Of a stretch of 64,000 nucleotides of DNA, positions 18,901 through 26,888 are shown piece after piece. The stretch is from contig JAFLBP010000007.1 in assembly GCA_017303875.1 (NCBI GenBank), forward strand, positions 124,001 through 188,000, given 5' to 3'. The notes under the pieces were generated by a model. The model was not told the origin of the DNA. It searched no databases and saw only the letters and a program-made list of their open reading frames with translations. The position numbers were made by a program, and so were the translations under genes. Source of the DNA: Chitinophagales bacterium (GTDB lineage: Bacteria > Bacteroidota > Bacteroidia > Chitinophagales > Saprospiraceae). Within the stretch, counting starts at the first letter, position 1; the number at the start of each line of letters is the position of its first letter.

Positions 18901-21900
18901 CAGCGCTGGAATATATGAACCTCAGTATCAATAATTTTACCGGCAATATTCCGGCATTCAGCCACTTGAAGCAACTCGAATTTTTAGGCCTGTCTGTTAA
19001 TTTTCTTTCCGGAAACCTGCCTGATTTTAACGGACTGAACCGTCTGAAATGGCTCTATGTGGACCAAAATCAACTTTCAGGGCCATTGCCGGCACTGCCG
19101 CCTGCCAATCCGCTGCAATTTATTTCCATCGAATCCAATCGGCTTACTTTTGACGGCATGGAATTATTGGTTAGCCGAAATTATGATGATTTTTCATACG
19201 CGCCGCAGGACTCTGTCTTCCACGACACACTTCTGATCCGGCAAAGTGGCCAAAACCTCGATTTTTCGCTTGATTTTGATGCCAATGTGAGTGGTAATGT
19301 ATACAGTTGGTACAAGGATGGCGTGTTTCAGTTTGAGTCCACTGTTAATCGGCTGATAATCAATAATCTGGATCCGACGCTGCATGCAGGCGTCTGGCAA
19401 TTTCAGGTTGATAATCAGAATGCTGAAAGCTTGACATTGTACGGTAGGGCTATACGATTGATGGTAAATACTACCTCAGTAGCTTGCCCTGAAATCGTGA
19501 ACAACGGCCCATTTTGCGTAGGTGAGCCGCTTTCAGTGTCAGTTTCTAATGTTGCAGAATTTGAATGGGTGTCTGGTCCCAACGGCGAACCAGATCCCAA
19601 CTTGATTACAAGTGCCACTGCGGCGGATGCCGGAACCTATTTTTATCAGGGGGTCTGTTTCCCTACCGGCCCTTTTTCAGGTTCTGTCACCATTGTAGTG
19701 AATGAACCACCTTCAATGTTGGCGACCTACTTGGGGCTGCCCTGTGAGGGCAATAATGTACAGCTGACAGTTACCGCTGGCGGTGTTGGTAGCTTCACAT
19801 GGACTGGCCCAGCCGGTTATTCATCTTCTGAGCCATCTCCTCAGCTTAGTAATTTAACGCCGTCAATGTCTGGAACATATACTATTGTCGTAAGTGGATT
19901 TGGCGCCAATACCTGTACAAATTCGGCTACTGTAAATTTGCTTGTAGCCCAGGCAGACGCTCAAATCAATGTACCAGTGGTATGTGTTGGCCAGACTTTG
20001 ATATTAAATGAAACAGGAGGTGATGCTGTATCGTGGGCTTGGTCTGGCCCAAACGGGGTAGTTGGAAATACTGCAACCCTGACACTTCCGAATGCCCAGC
20101 CTAATAGCAACGGTAGCTACAGCGTTACTGTTACGGATGGAGTGGGTTGTACCGCAAGTGCAACGACCTTGGTTAACTTGCAGGAAGTTAATGTAAGCGT
20201 TATGGAGACAGACGAATCATGCGGCCAATCTGACGGCGAAATTACCCTACAACCCGGTGGATCTAACGGCCCATTTATCTTTGACTGGGAAGATTTGCCT
20301 GGTAGTTCGGATACTCAAAATCGCAACGGATTGTCGGCAGGAACCTATACGGTTACTGTGCAGGATGCCTTGGGCTGTACGGCCTCTATCACCGCAGTTG
20401 TAGGCAGTAGCGGCAATATTCCGATATTAAGTGCCAGTACGCAATCGGCTGCCTGCGGCCAGAGCAACGGCGCAATCAACATCAGCGCAAGTGGCAACGA
20501 GCCGTTAAGCTTCCTTTGGAGTAATGGCGCTACCACGCAAAACCTGAGCGGCATCGGAGCCGGCACCTACACCGTCACCGTAACAGACACCAACGGATGC
20601 ACGGCGAGCCTGAGCGCTACGGTAAACCAAAACGGCAACCTGCCGCAACTGACGCCCGGCACCATCAGCCCCGCCAACTGCGGCCAGAGCAACGGCGCAA
20701 TCAACATCAGCGCAAGTGGCAACGAGCCGTTAAGCTTCCTTTGGAGTAATGGCGCCACCACGCAAAACCTGAGCGGCATCGGAGCCGGCACCTACACCGT
20801 CACCGTAACAGACGCCAACGGATGCACGGCAAGCCTGAGCGCTACGGTAAACCAAAACGGCAACCTGCCGCAACTGACGCCCGGCACCATCAGCCCCGCC
20901 AACTGCGGCCAGAGCAACGGCGCAATCACCATCAACGCCAGCGGCAACAGCCCGTTGAGTTTTCTGTGGAGCAACAACGCTACCACGCAAAACCTGAGCG
21001 GCATCGGAGCTGGCACCTACACCGTCACCGTAACAGACGCCAACGGATGCACTGCAAGCCTGAGCGCTACGGTAAACCAAAACGGCAACCTGCCGCAACT
21101 GACGCCCGGCGCCATCAGCCCCGCCAACTGCGGCCAGAGCAACGGCGCAATCACCATCAACGCCAGCGGCAACGGCCCGCTGAGTTTTCTGTGGAGCAAC
21201 AACGCCACCACGCAAATCCTGAGCGGCATCGGAGCCGGCACCTACACCGTCACCGTAACAGACGCCAACGGATGCACGGCGAGCCTGAGCGCTACGGTGC
21301 TGCTGATAAATCCGCCACCCCAGCTCGTGCAGGTACAGAAATTCATCTGCAACGGGCAGAGTTTTGAAGGATATACCAGTACCGGAGTTTATTACGATAC
21401 CCTTCAGACAACTGGAGGATGCGACAGCCTGATCCGTATTTTGAATCTGATGGTAGGCGGGCCAAGCCTCAATCTTTCCACAATCAGCACAACAATTTGC
21501 AGCGGCCGCTCGACCATAATTTCAGCCCAGGTGCAGAACTGTCCCGCCTGTTTGTACCAATGGAGTGATGGCAGCAATAATGCTCCTCCGCGTACAGTAT
21601 CTCCGACAAACACACAAAACTGGACACTCACCCTGACCGATCAGGTTGGTTGTACCGCCAGTGCCGGTATTGAAATTCAGGTCTTGGAGCCAGCGGTTGC
21701 ATATCTGGAAAAAATGCTCTGTGAAGGCGACCTTTTTCAGGTAGGTAATAGGCAGTATAATCGCAATCTGGACACCGTATTTACCTTGGTCAGTGCAGCG
21801 GGGTGCGATAGTATATTGAATTTAAAGTTGCAGGTTTATCAAGCCCGCGACATTGTCGCCAACGCGGATACCATAAAAGTTGTTAAAGGCGCTGCCGGAA

Positions 21901-22445
21901 ATTTACCCTTGCTCCACAACGATCTGCTACCGACGGGAGCCGCTATTAAGGTTTTTGTTGTGCAGCCCGGGCAGCACGTTTCTACACAGATTATTCAGGA
22001 TACAGTAATTAAGTACTCCCTCAACGACCTCGGTTTCCTTGGGTACGACTCCTTGGTTTACGAAATCTGCTATGCAGCGTGTGAAGATCTCTGCAGCGAA
22101 GCGCGTGTACGCATTTTGGTGCAGGATAAACTCCCTGATCTTTCGGCTTTGATTGCCAATGTAATTACGCCGAATGATGATGGCGTCAACGACGACTTTG
22201 ATCCACTCCGCGTCTATGAAGAACGGGGAATTACCATTGATCGGAGCCGGACACGCCTGATGATTGCCGCCCGAAGTGGCGAATTGGTACTGAATAAAAG
22301 CCCCTACGAAGCCTGGAATGGCCGCTTTAACAACGACCACAACAGTGCAAGACTCCCGCAGGGAGCTTACCGCTATATCCTTTCCCTGCCGGATATTGAT
22401 GGTACAACATTACTAATTACCGGCCCTGTCAGCGTAGAGAAATAA
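12984..22445 (+). CDS. Giant chimeric surface adhesin: LRR, PKD-like, beta-helix, SprB repeats, type B T9SS domain
   Basis: 3153 residues from ATG 12984. The frame is open from 12891, but the internal Met gives a proper signal peptide ending ...LPLRGQ. Approximate order: jellyroll/LamG-like region 25-200; plant-type LRR block 253-409 (NNLSGxIPNF units); PKD/Ig-like repeats 466-1246 with the YxWTVPxGAxI signature; beta-helix segment 1430-1713 opening with DSGPGTLRAAI; second LRR block 1820-2063; further Ig-like domains; SprB repeats 2400-2773; and a CHU_C sorting domain 3056-3153 (NVITPNDDGVNDDFDPL). SprB-type proteins are mobile surface adhesins in gliding Bacteroidota. Carbohydrate or protein binding is inferred, and the ligands are unknown. 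The first LRR block is clearly more AT-rich than its flanks, and the SprB block is nearly identical from copy to copy. Both suggest modular exchange and recombination. Confidence 0.88.
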   Translation: MNNQLLRALFHLPLLCLAVLFSLPLRGQVVLLHFPFDGDTNPSTNILNGSFSVEPANAGDPPIQDPFDNGVIESSPVYNGPCGTSGGLAVSYSNFHFGDALRFTFSTKAAYTDYKWAFCDYTTNSGATDFGTLITRASYDGGNNWWYFNGGWGVQTGSWTATSTFSRAWQQLPAAFEQRDQVIFEIYKFNDPASASYSLIVDNFRIYGTPCMHPDRAALIELYEATDGDNWTTSWDTTSCDVCNWYGVVCDGNNRVTSLQLASNNLIGELPDLSISHLQVMNISDNQLSGSIPNFNIPTLQAIILSFNELSGSIPNFNLPNLRVLSLGNNNLGGPIPNFNLPNIEDLYIYSNNLVGSIPSLNLPKLRDFFAEDNNLSGVLPELYLPDLQFLYLHSNNLSGCFPISYLNYCTNISYNFSNNPLLPWEGNFSQFCNSLPQVGAPCDNVNTAGADEIQSDCSCDLACIAFNAPLSATTNTICNGESTDLTFNFTNGFAPYDVTWSGGTLFDINDGHVVNVSPSSTTTYSISAVTDNNGCTASGPFTPVTVTVVNPLSVGPITGALNVCQGATHTYSVAPVAGASSYEWTVPPGAIINTVPATGNTISVTWPAGASSGDICVAAVRSPCAAGPVQCIAVNFTPAYSATLSGSGAICNGDNTDITFNFTGGNTPYDVTWTGGTLNNIDDGHVVNVSPTSTTTYSISAVTDNNGCLATGPFTSVVITVNNPPNTNNVNGSNNACEGSTLTYSSNPAPGALSYTWTVPAGAVITGGQGSNSISVSWPAGSVSGDVCVTAENGCTPTIQRCRPITFIPIPEAPTTIFGPTETCRNNTETFEIPDVPDATGYTWTVPPGANITGGANTTLITVFFGPTATSGNVTVRAGNSCGNGPSLSFPVTVRLLPVAPVFGAGNFNPCTGEIQNYSVTAQASVDYYDWQLPDGGTVISGQGTPNVSIDWSGASGPSNMTVVLGSTLCNNATATNTRVVNVRPFPEAPAQISGEETVCISSGNQTYTAEPVSGATTYLWDVAAIQSLGQVIGNSNGNTITVNWQFPGLVTFGCKAVNTCGEGPEQNITVVVNEGAAQPGIISGPATVCAGSQANYSIAALAGISAYTWTVPAGASIISGQGSTAITVQFNTGSSGQICVSANTACGPSAAACLAVSVSAGSSLVVGAISGATAFCPAQNAAYSVAAVNGASAYLWTVPAGASISSGQNTNNISVNWGQSSGGTLCVSAIGSCGAGSPTCINAMPLAGAALNLGPDTTLCPGTPLVLQAGVFNTYNWSTGAITPTISVSGSGLYTVTVTLGSGNTCTLSDEINVSFEAQALPGSVSALITPANNAVNVSPGTALSWAPAAGCIGGYLVSIGTSPGGTDILGQTNVGAGTTFTPPSGLPPGTTVYVNITPYNSLGNGLTASFSFTTSGACTFVTSTADSGPGTLRAAILCANASPGLDTIRFAIPGAGPHIIQLLGALPLLEDSLIIDASTQPGWNLGQVIVDGTSYPPAAFPPFVFKDNRWLELYGLVVRNFPMAGFDIVKAEKIRFGKPGKGNAIYQNCNLCSSGLDLVLSECTDVVVQSNRFGIKEDDTPASVLNVTQIGVEGREVLIGGSRSAVEGNRFGNGGVSVYIWNNLSNSFSPDNIQIYGNDIGLGTANADWGSDAGIFIQDNIPNIKIGDGSADKQNRLANNQEAVRIGVQNSASNPEIRHNTFSCNTQAIVWPFGGPAAPTIANATPILVRGTASAGARVEVYRSNNAACPGAACQGSVFLGFAVANAAGQWLLNAPFTTALQVGDRVTATASLNGRTSAFSACFSAQTPACDPASDRQQLATLHAALNGPNWAQDSNWLSGLPLYRWHGISANNEGCVTSIILKDKNISGVLPDLKLPFLETIGIINSSLSGALPPFTQTPALRFVYFTDNELPGPFPDFKFCPELEHIDVDSNLIDGPIPAFNQLKKLKYLDVNYNQFSGAIPNFDSLTALEYMNLSINNFTGNIPAFSHLKQLEFLGLSVNFLSGNLPDFNGLNRLKWLYVDQNQLSGPLPALPPANPLQFISIESNRLTFDGMELLVSRNYDDFSYAPQDSVFHDTLLIRQSGQNLDFSLDFDANVSGNVYSWYKDGVFQFESTVNRLIINNLDPTLHAGVWQFQVDNQNAESLTLYGRAIRLMVNTTSVACPEIVNNGPFCVGEPLSVSVSNVAEFEWVSGPNGEPDPNLITSATAADAGTYFYQGVCFPTGPFSGSVTIVVNEPPSMLATYLGLPCEGNNVQLTVTAGGVGSFTWTGPAGYSSSEPSPQLSNLTPSMSGTYTIVVSGFGANTCTNSATVNLLVAQADAQINVPVVCVGQTLILNETGGDAVSWAWSGPNGVVGNTATLTLPNAQPNSNGSYSVTVTDGVGCTASATTLVNLQEVNVSVMETDESCGQSDGEITLQPGGSNGPFIFDWEDLPGSSDTQNRNGLSAGTYTVTVQDALGCTASITAVVGSSGNIPILSASTQSAACGQSNGAINISASGNEPLSFLWSNGATTQNLSGIGAGTYTVTVTDTNGCTASLSATVNQNGNLPQLTPGTISPANCGQSNGAINISASGNEPLSFLWSNGATTQNLSGIGAGTYTVTVTDANGCTASLSATVNQNGNLPQLTPGTISPANCGQSNGAITINASGNSPLSFLWSNNATTQNLSGIGAGTYTVTVTDANGCTASLSATVNQNGNLPQLTPGAISPANCGQSNGAITINASGNGPLSFLWSNNATTQILSGIGAGTYTVTVTDANGCTASLSATVLLINPPPQLVQVQKFICNGQSFEGYTSTGVYYDTLQTTGGCDSLIRILNLMVGGPSLNLSTISTTICSGRSTIISAQVQNCPACLYQWSDGSNNAPPRTVSPTNTQNWTLTLTDQVGCTASAGIEIQVLEPAVAYLEKMLCEGDLFQVGNRQYNRNLDTVFTLVSAAGCDSILNLKLQVYQARDIVANADTIKVVKGAAGNLPLLHNDLLPTGAAIKVFVVQPGQHVSTQIIQDTVIKYSLNDLGFLGYDSLVYEICYAACEDLCSEARVRILVQDKLPDLSALIANVITPNDDGVNDDFDPLRVYEERGITIDRSRTRLMIAARSGELVLNKSPYEAWNGRFNNDHNSARLPQGAYRYILSLPDIDGTTLLITGPVSVEK
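20454..21297 (+). repeat. Four 225-bp SprB-type tandem repeats
   Basis: Copies start at 20454, 20679, 20904 and 21129, always 225 bases (75 codons) apart. Each encodes CGQSNGAI ... LSFLWSN ... GTYTVTVTD(A/T)NGCTASLSATV. Copies are nearly identical, with differences such as NISASGNEP versus TINASGNSP and one Asn-to-Ile change. The fourth copy diverges after about 21297. A more divergent unit precedes the array at about 20215-20440. Confidence 0.9.
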
Positions 22446-22458
22446 GACAAAAAAGCAA

Positions 22459-22493
22459 GGGCGTCGCTCCGACAAAAAATCGAAGCGACGCCC
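22459..22493 (-). terminator. Terminator hairpin for the minus-strand gene at 22535
   Basis: A perfect 10-bp stem: GGGCGTCGCT (22459-22468) with AGCGACGCCC (22484-22493), extended by an inner 3-bp pairing. Read on the minus strand, the hairpin is followed by TTGCTTTTTTG, a U-rich tail, so it serves the 22535-22936 gene. It also lies 14 bases after the giant adhesin stop and may act in both directions. Confidence 0.75.
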
Positions 22494-22534
22494 TCGGTGG
22501 CAGAGAAAGAATGGTTGTTGGGGCGATGCCCGGA

Positions 22535-22936
22535 CTATAACTCGTCTAAACCCCATTTGGACGGGTCTACACAGTCTGTCTGATCGGCAGAGCCATCCTG
22601 ATAACAAACGTTTATAATTCTTGCACTCCCATCAGCATTCACCCGAACTTTACAGGTGAATTTTACATTTACCCTGCTGGTAAAAACAATCGTTCGCTTC
22701 ACGGTAAAAGATCCGTGTGCGATAAGGGTATTTGCAGAATATGAACTTTCTTCAAAATAAGATATCGTTGCCGATTCATCAATGTATTGATCCACGCTCC
22801 AAGAGTCGTCCCAACGAAGAAAAATTTCATTGACCCTTCCATGCAGCACGCGTTTGAGCATGTTTTCTGCTGAAGATTGAGCTGATACATTAAACGATAT
22901 TGCGGTCAGCAACAACAAGAAAAAGAGGTTTTTCAT
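22535..22936 (-). CDS. Small secreted protein of unknown function
   Basis: 133 residues. The N-terminus MKNLFFLLLLTAISFNVSAQ is a signal peptide with a typical Bacteroidota cleavage site. The mature part of about 113 residues is strand-rich (LIAHGSFTVKRTIVFTSRVN, then VKFTCKVRVNADGSARIINV). It has three Cys near the C-terminal half (FTCKV, NVCYQ, TDCVD), so a disulfide is possible. I recognise no family. It ends 41 bases before the terminator hairpin and starts 12 bases downstream of the DUF457 gene, which suggests a two-gene minus-strand unit. Confidence 0.7.
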   Translation of the reverse strand: MKNLFFLLLLTAISFNVSAQSSAENMLKRVLHGRVNEIFLRWDDSWSVDQYIDESATISYFEESSYSANTLIAHGSFTVKRTIVFTSRVNVKFTCKVRVNADGSARIINVCYQDGSADQTDCVDPSKWGLDEL

Positions 22937-22948
22937 AGTAAAAACGCT

Positions 22949-23506
22949 TTATTTGATGAAGAAAATGGTTGTTCCGAGAATTACCCAAATCAGCACGCAG
23001 AGAATTGGAAAGCTAAATTCTACCATCGGTAAATGTACTGTCGGCGCCCAATCCCACCAGTTGCCAACTTTTTCAGCTAAAATCGGGAATCGCTTGTTGG
23101 AAAAAGGAAATAGTAATTTTAATGCCCACACTTTTCCATGTGTAAAGGAATCCAGTAATACATGCGAAAAAAGCCCTAATCCTAAGCTGAGTAATAAATT
23201 TCCAAGGGAGGATACTTCGGTGCGGCTTAGCCATATCCCGATACCAATGATGGAAAGAGAAACGAGCGGCGCGTGAAAAAAGTCATATAAATAGGTTACA
23301 CTTAATTCCGAGGCAATAGCCGGATCAGAAGTTCTGTCGTCATATACAGCGAGCTTGGCGCCAAATTTTTCAGCAAGCCTGCGCTGAATTAATACCTCTC
23401 CAATATCAGGGAGTACGCATCCAATTAGTACAAGTGGCTTGGATAGCGCAACCGTAGTTGATTTAGAAACAATTATGCCTGTAAGCACATGTGTAATAAG
23501 GTCCAT
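22949..23506 (-). CDS. YdjM/DUF457-type integral membrane metal-dependent hydrolase
   Basis: 185 residues. The start MDLITHVLTGIIVS carries the conserved N-terminal His of the family. A second family block is GLGLFSHVLLDSFTHGKVWA, giving H-x-x-x-D-x-x-x-H. Further family features are the VLPDIGE motif near residue 33 and four to five hydrophobic segments (about 25-40, 80-95, 100-120, 162-184). Members (LexA-regulated YdjM, DUF457) are predicted membrane-bound metal-dependent hydrolases whose substrates are mostly unknown. The gene lies upstream of a small secreted protein on the same strand. Confidence 0.78.
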   Translation of the reverse strand: MDLITHVLTGIIVSKSTTVALSKPLVLIGCVLPDIGEVLIQRRLAEKFGAKLAVYDDRTSDPAIASELSVTYLYDFFHAPLVSLSIIGIGIWLSRTEVSSLGNLLLSLGLGLFSHVLLDSFTHGKVWALKLLFPFSNKRFPILAEKVGNWWDWAPTVHLPMVEFSFPILCVLIWVILGTTIFFIK

Positions 23507-23720
23507 GAGGTGTGTTTTGCCAAGACGATCAATATGTATTAGCTTACGCTTCGCAAATATGGTGTTTTATCCGTAATTTTTTCTAAAAATTTCTTTTTTG
23601 AAGAAATTACAAATAACTTTTAAGCCCTCGCCCGCGCGAACGTCCACTTTATGCGCGCGCCCTGTTGCACCTAAAAACAGCACATCGCCGCCCGGTAATA
23701 AAACACACCACATCAAACGC

Positions 23721-25343
23721 TCAATCGTTTATGCGCAGCAGCTTACCCGCCCATGATTTTTCCTCCGAAAGGTATCGCAGTATGTAGTTGCCTGCCGGCA
23801 GACATGCCGTCGTGATGGATGCCTGCTGTGTTCCGGCCGGATACGTCTGGCTGAAAACAGGCTGGCCCATTTCGTTCTCAAGCGTGAGTGTGAAATCCGC
23901 TCGAGGCGCTGGCTCGAAGCCTACGTTCAACTGCGACGCAAACGGATTGGGAAATGCCACGATGCCACCCGCATCCTGTACCCTCACAGCGACGATGTTG
24001 GAATAAGTTGCCGTACCATCCCTGTCGACCAACCGGAGGCGGTAATGGTGCAGTCCCGCTTCGGGTTTTTCATGTACAAATTGATAGGCTTGCGGCATTG
24101 TACCATCGCCTGAAGCCATGACCGTTCCAAGGGGTTCAAACCAATGGCCGCCCTTGCTCTGTTCTACCTCAAAATAGTGATGGTTCTCCGCCCGGGACAA
24201 GGCCCATTCCAGGGTTGTTTTTTGGTTTTTTGCTGCATAACTCCCCGAAAAATACGCCAATTCAACGGGTAAGGGAACTGAAAATATCGTTTCAAAACTC
24301 CCCGCAAACTCGTACGCCGCGCCGCAGGTATTCACCGCATCCCAGTTGATAGACCAGGTCATCATACCGCGCAAGTCCGGGTACCCCGAAGTGTTGATGA
24401 GGGTGTAACTGCCCGGTTTTGGCCCCACCCCGCGCAAGTAATCAATGGCACTTTTTACCACGGCCGGTGCTATGTATCCGCCGCCCGCCGCATCAGGACA
24501 GGCCGGCAGGGCAATGGCAATTTTATTGGCTGGCAGCCCTACAAACGGCCCGGCCTGGTTACTCCAGCGATCCACATTAAAACCGACAATCATCGCTTCC
24601 CCGAGTGCGACGATAAAATCGGCGGTACCCTGATTATAAATGCCGCCGTTCGCGCCATACATCGAGCCGCTGTTGTAGAGTTGCACCATCATAATATCGA
24701 GTGAATCCCGCAGCGCGTGGATGATGGGCAGGTACGCGCCCCAAACACCGCTCCAGGCCGATTGCCCGCCGATGGAATAGGCCGTCTCGGGGGCCATAGT
24801 CAGGAATAACTTTTGGTTGTTGTGTGTTGCCCGATAGCCGCTCATAATGGTTTTGGTAGCGCTGATCATCCGAATAATCGGAACATCCACGGGATTGGCA
24901 ATGGTGCCGCCGCTAATGGACAGCGATCCGCTTTCCAGATCCAAATCCATCGCATCAAAACCATAAGTATTGATAATCGCCAACATCGAACTCACAAACG
25001 TATTTTCTTCACTGGCGCTGTTGAGCTTTACCGTTGTTCCCCCTCCGCCAATACTAATACCTACGCGTTTGCCCTGAGCTTTTAAAGCTGTTACCTGGGC
25101 AATAAACTGCGACTGGGTAACGCCGGTGGGCGTAAACGTCATGTTGTAGGTTGTACCGGATACGGGTGTGGCAAAAGCCACGAAAATAACATTGTAGCGG
25201 CTGTCTACCTGATCAAGCGGGATATACGGCGCGGAGGGTGCATTCCAGTTATGCCAGTATCCCACCAAGGCGGGATTTTGAGCCCAAAGACTCGTGGCAA
25301 AAACACTGAATAAAAGCAACACAAGGTTTCGGACAGATGTCAT
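23721..25343 (-). CDS. Secreted GH18 chitinase with T9SS type A sorting domain
   Basis: 540 residues. The signal peptide ends ...ATSLWAQ. The GH18 barrel covers about 24-350. The SxGG strand is at 94-102 (VGISIGGGG), and the catalytic DxxDxDxE motif is complete as Asp130, Asp133, Asp135 and Glu137 (FDAMDLDLES), with Glu137 the predicted proton donor. A late-barrel MMTWSINWDAVNTCG block matches chitinases that release chito-oligosaccharides. Residues about 360-455 form an FnIII-like spacer (LEWALSRAENHHYFEVEQSK), and about 462-540 the T9SS type A domain (AFPNPFASQLNVGFEP ... GNYILRYLSEE). It is therefore predicted to be a cell-surface or secreted chitinase. It is transcribed alone; the next upstream gene on this strand is hemE. 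Confidence 0.9.
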   Translation of the reverse strand: MTSVRNLVLLLFSVFATSLWAQNPALVGYWHNWNAPSAPYIPLDQVDSRYNVIFVAFATPVSGTTYNMTFTPTGVTQSQFIAQVTALKAQGKRVGISIGGGGTTVKLNSASEENTFVSSMLAIINTYGFDAMDLDLESGSLSISGGTIANPVDVPIIRMISATKTIMSGYRATHNNQKLFLTMAPETAYSIGGQSAWSGVWGAYLPIIHALRDSLDIMMVQLYNSGSMYGANGGIYNQGTADFIVALGEAMIVGFNVDRWSNQAGPFVGLPANKIAIALPACPDAAGGGYIAPAVVKSAIDYLRGVGPKPGSYTLINTSGYPDLRGMMTWSINWDAVNTCGAAYEFAGSFETIFSVPLPVELAYFSGSYAAKNQKTTLEWALSRAENHHYFEVEQSKGGHWFEPLGTVMASGDGTMPQAYQFVHEKPEAGLHHYRLRLVDRDGTATYSNIVAVRVQDAGGIVAFPNPFASQLNVGFEPAPRADFTLTLENEMGQPVFSQTYPAGTQQASITTACLPAGNYILRYLSEEKSWAGKLLRIND

Positions 25344-25672
25344 AGGAAGATAATTGATTAGTAGCGTCCGGGGTTTGACACCAAAGGTACTTTTTTCCTT
25401 TATTATACCAAAAAACGGGTTAATGACCTCAATTTGTCGGACGACTTTCCGTCGTCAGACAAATAAGGTTTTCTCATGTAAAGTTTCACACAGAAGGGCA
25501 CAGATCATTTACACAGAAGGCACTGATTCTGTGTTTTCTGTGTAAATGATCTGTGCCCTTCTGTGTGAAACTTTACATGGCCACGCAACCTCAACAAAGC
25601 CCCTCATTGACCTCATTTTATAACAGCTACTTCACAACCCGCTATCCTTCAAATCCTTGCAAATCAAGGAAA
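25344..25672. other. 329-bp gene-free stretch with two inverted repeats
   Basis: Lies between the chitinase start and the hemE stop, both on minus. It holds a 14-bp stem with one mismatch at 25432-25464 (ATTTGTC-x-GACGAC arms around a 5-base loop) and the long perfect inverted repeat at 25475-25579. No ORF with coding character is seen. The chitinase promoter should lie here, but I could not locate a convincing one. Confidence 0.6.
25475..25579. repeat. Perfect 44-bp inverted repeat, 17-base spacer
   Basis: The left arm 25475-25518 begins CATGTAAAGTTTCACACAG, and the right arm 25536-25579 is its exact reverse complement. The 17-base spacer contains a further short complementarity (CACAG/CTGTG type). 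Perfect pairing over 44 bases is far more than a terminator needs. It may be a transposon-derived palindrome, a folded RNA element or a fragment repeated elsewhere in the genome. Confidence 0.9.
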
Positions 25673-26713
25673 TCAGGATTCAAACGCGTACGCCCGCACC
25701 GCATCCACAAAGGCCCGCACGCCGTCTAATGGGGTATCCGGATAAACGCCGTGGCCCAGGTTGACAATATGGCGCTGCGGCCCGAAAGCTTCCAGCATGG
25801 CCTGCACCTCCGCGCGCACCTGCGCAGGCGCAGCGTACAAGGCACAAGGGTCGAAATTGCCTTGCAGGGTTTTGCCCGTACCCACCACCTGCCGCGCATA
25901 TTGCGGCGTAATATTCCAGTCCAAACCGATCACCTGACAAGGCAACTCCGCCAGTTCCGGCAGGGCAAACCAGGCGCCTTTGGCAAAAACAGTTTTGGGT
26001 ACTTCCGGAATAGCTTCGCAAATTTGACGCAAATACGGCACTGCAAAAGTTGCGTAATGCGCCGGCGGCAACTCGCCCGCCCAGGAGTCGAATATTTGTA
26101 ATAAATCAGCGCCTGCCGCCACCTGGCCGCGCAGGTAAGCTATCGTGGTGTCGGTGATTTTTTGCAAGAGCGCGTGCGACAACTCGGGGTCGGTGTACAA
26201 CATACGGCGTGCTTTGGAAAAGGTTTTACTGCCGCCGCCTTCCACCATGTAAGCGAAGATCGTCCAGGGCGCGCCGGCAAAACCAATCAGCGGCACCCGG
26301 CCGGCAAGCTGGCTTTTGGTCAGGCGCAGCGCAGCGTACACATAATCTAGGCGCGTGGCAGCCGCCGCACCGGCGTCGAGGGCCGCCACATCGGCAGCCT
26401 GCTCAATGACTTTCGGAAAACGCGGGCCTTTGGCTTCAATCATTTCATAGTCCAGGCCCATCGCCTCGGGCACCACCAGAATATCGGAAAAAATGATGGC
26501 CGCATCTACGCCCAGCTCGTCCACGGGCTGAATGGTCGCCTCGGCTGCTGCCTCAGGCGTTTTGACAAATGCTTTAAAATCAGGAAAATTGGCGCGCAAA
26601 GCGCGGTATTGCGGTAAAATCCGACCAGCCTGGCGCATCAGCCATACAGGAGGACGTTCAGTGGTCTGGCCTAAGGCCGCGCGAAGAAAAAGGTCGTTTT
26701 GCAGATTTGACAT
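25673..26713 (-). CDS. hemE: Uroporphyrinogen decarboxylase
   Basis: 346 residues, the usual length for HemE. It decarboxylates the four acetate side chains of uroporphyrinogen III to give coproporphyrinogen III in haem synthesis; it is cytosolic. The N-terminal signature [17 protein letters not shown] (about residues 20-37) supplies the conserved Arg residues that bind the substrate. The second block [18 protein letters not shown] (about 94-111) holds the catalytic Asp of the FSDI motif. [16 protein letters not shown] and the C-terminal [11 protein letters not shown] block are also characteristic. It is not next to other haem genes in this window. The 44-bp palindrome lies downstream of its stop. 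Confidence 0.95.
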   Translation of the reverse strand: MSNLQNDLFLRAALGQTTERPPVWLMRQAGRILPQYRALRANFPDFKAFVKTPEAAAEATIQPVDELGVDAAIIFSDILVVPEAMGLDYEMIEAKGPRFPKVIEQAADVAALDAGAAAATRLDYVYAALRLTKSQLAGRVPLIGFAGAPWTIFAYMVEGGGSKTFSKARRMLYTDPELSHALLQKITDTTIAYLRGQVAAGADLLQIFDSWAGELPPAHYATFAVPYLRQICEAIPEVPKTVFAKGAWFALPELAELPCQVIGLDWNITPQYARQVVGTGKTLQGNFDPCALYAAPAQVRAEVQAMLEAFGPQRHIVNLGHGVYPDTPLDGVRAFVDAVRAYAFES

Positions 26714-26888
26714 AAGGACTTCTGATGATAAACAATGCTTAACCGGACGCTGTCACTTTTGTTATAACGCTCTCATTAACAATGCTTTATTTTAAAAATG
26801 GACACAACGTCAGCGTATCGTTTTTGAGTTGGCGCCGCAAAGTTCCAAAGTGCAGCCAGCATTTCCGTAATATACGTGTCAAATCCGC

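Noticed and set aside
20454..21297. CRISPR-like regular repeats
   Set aside because: Units are 225 bp, coding and contiguous, without spacers or cas genes.
20730..21367. Frames in both strands across the 225-bp array
   Set aside because: Repeat shadows; the SprB reading frame is the one with recognisable motifs.
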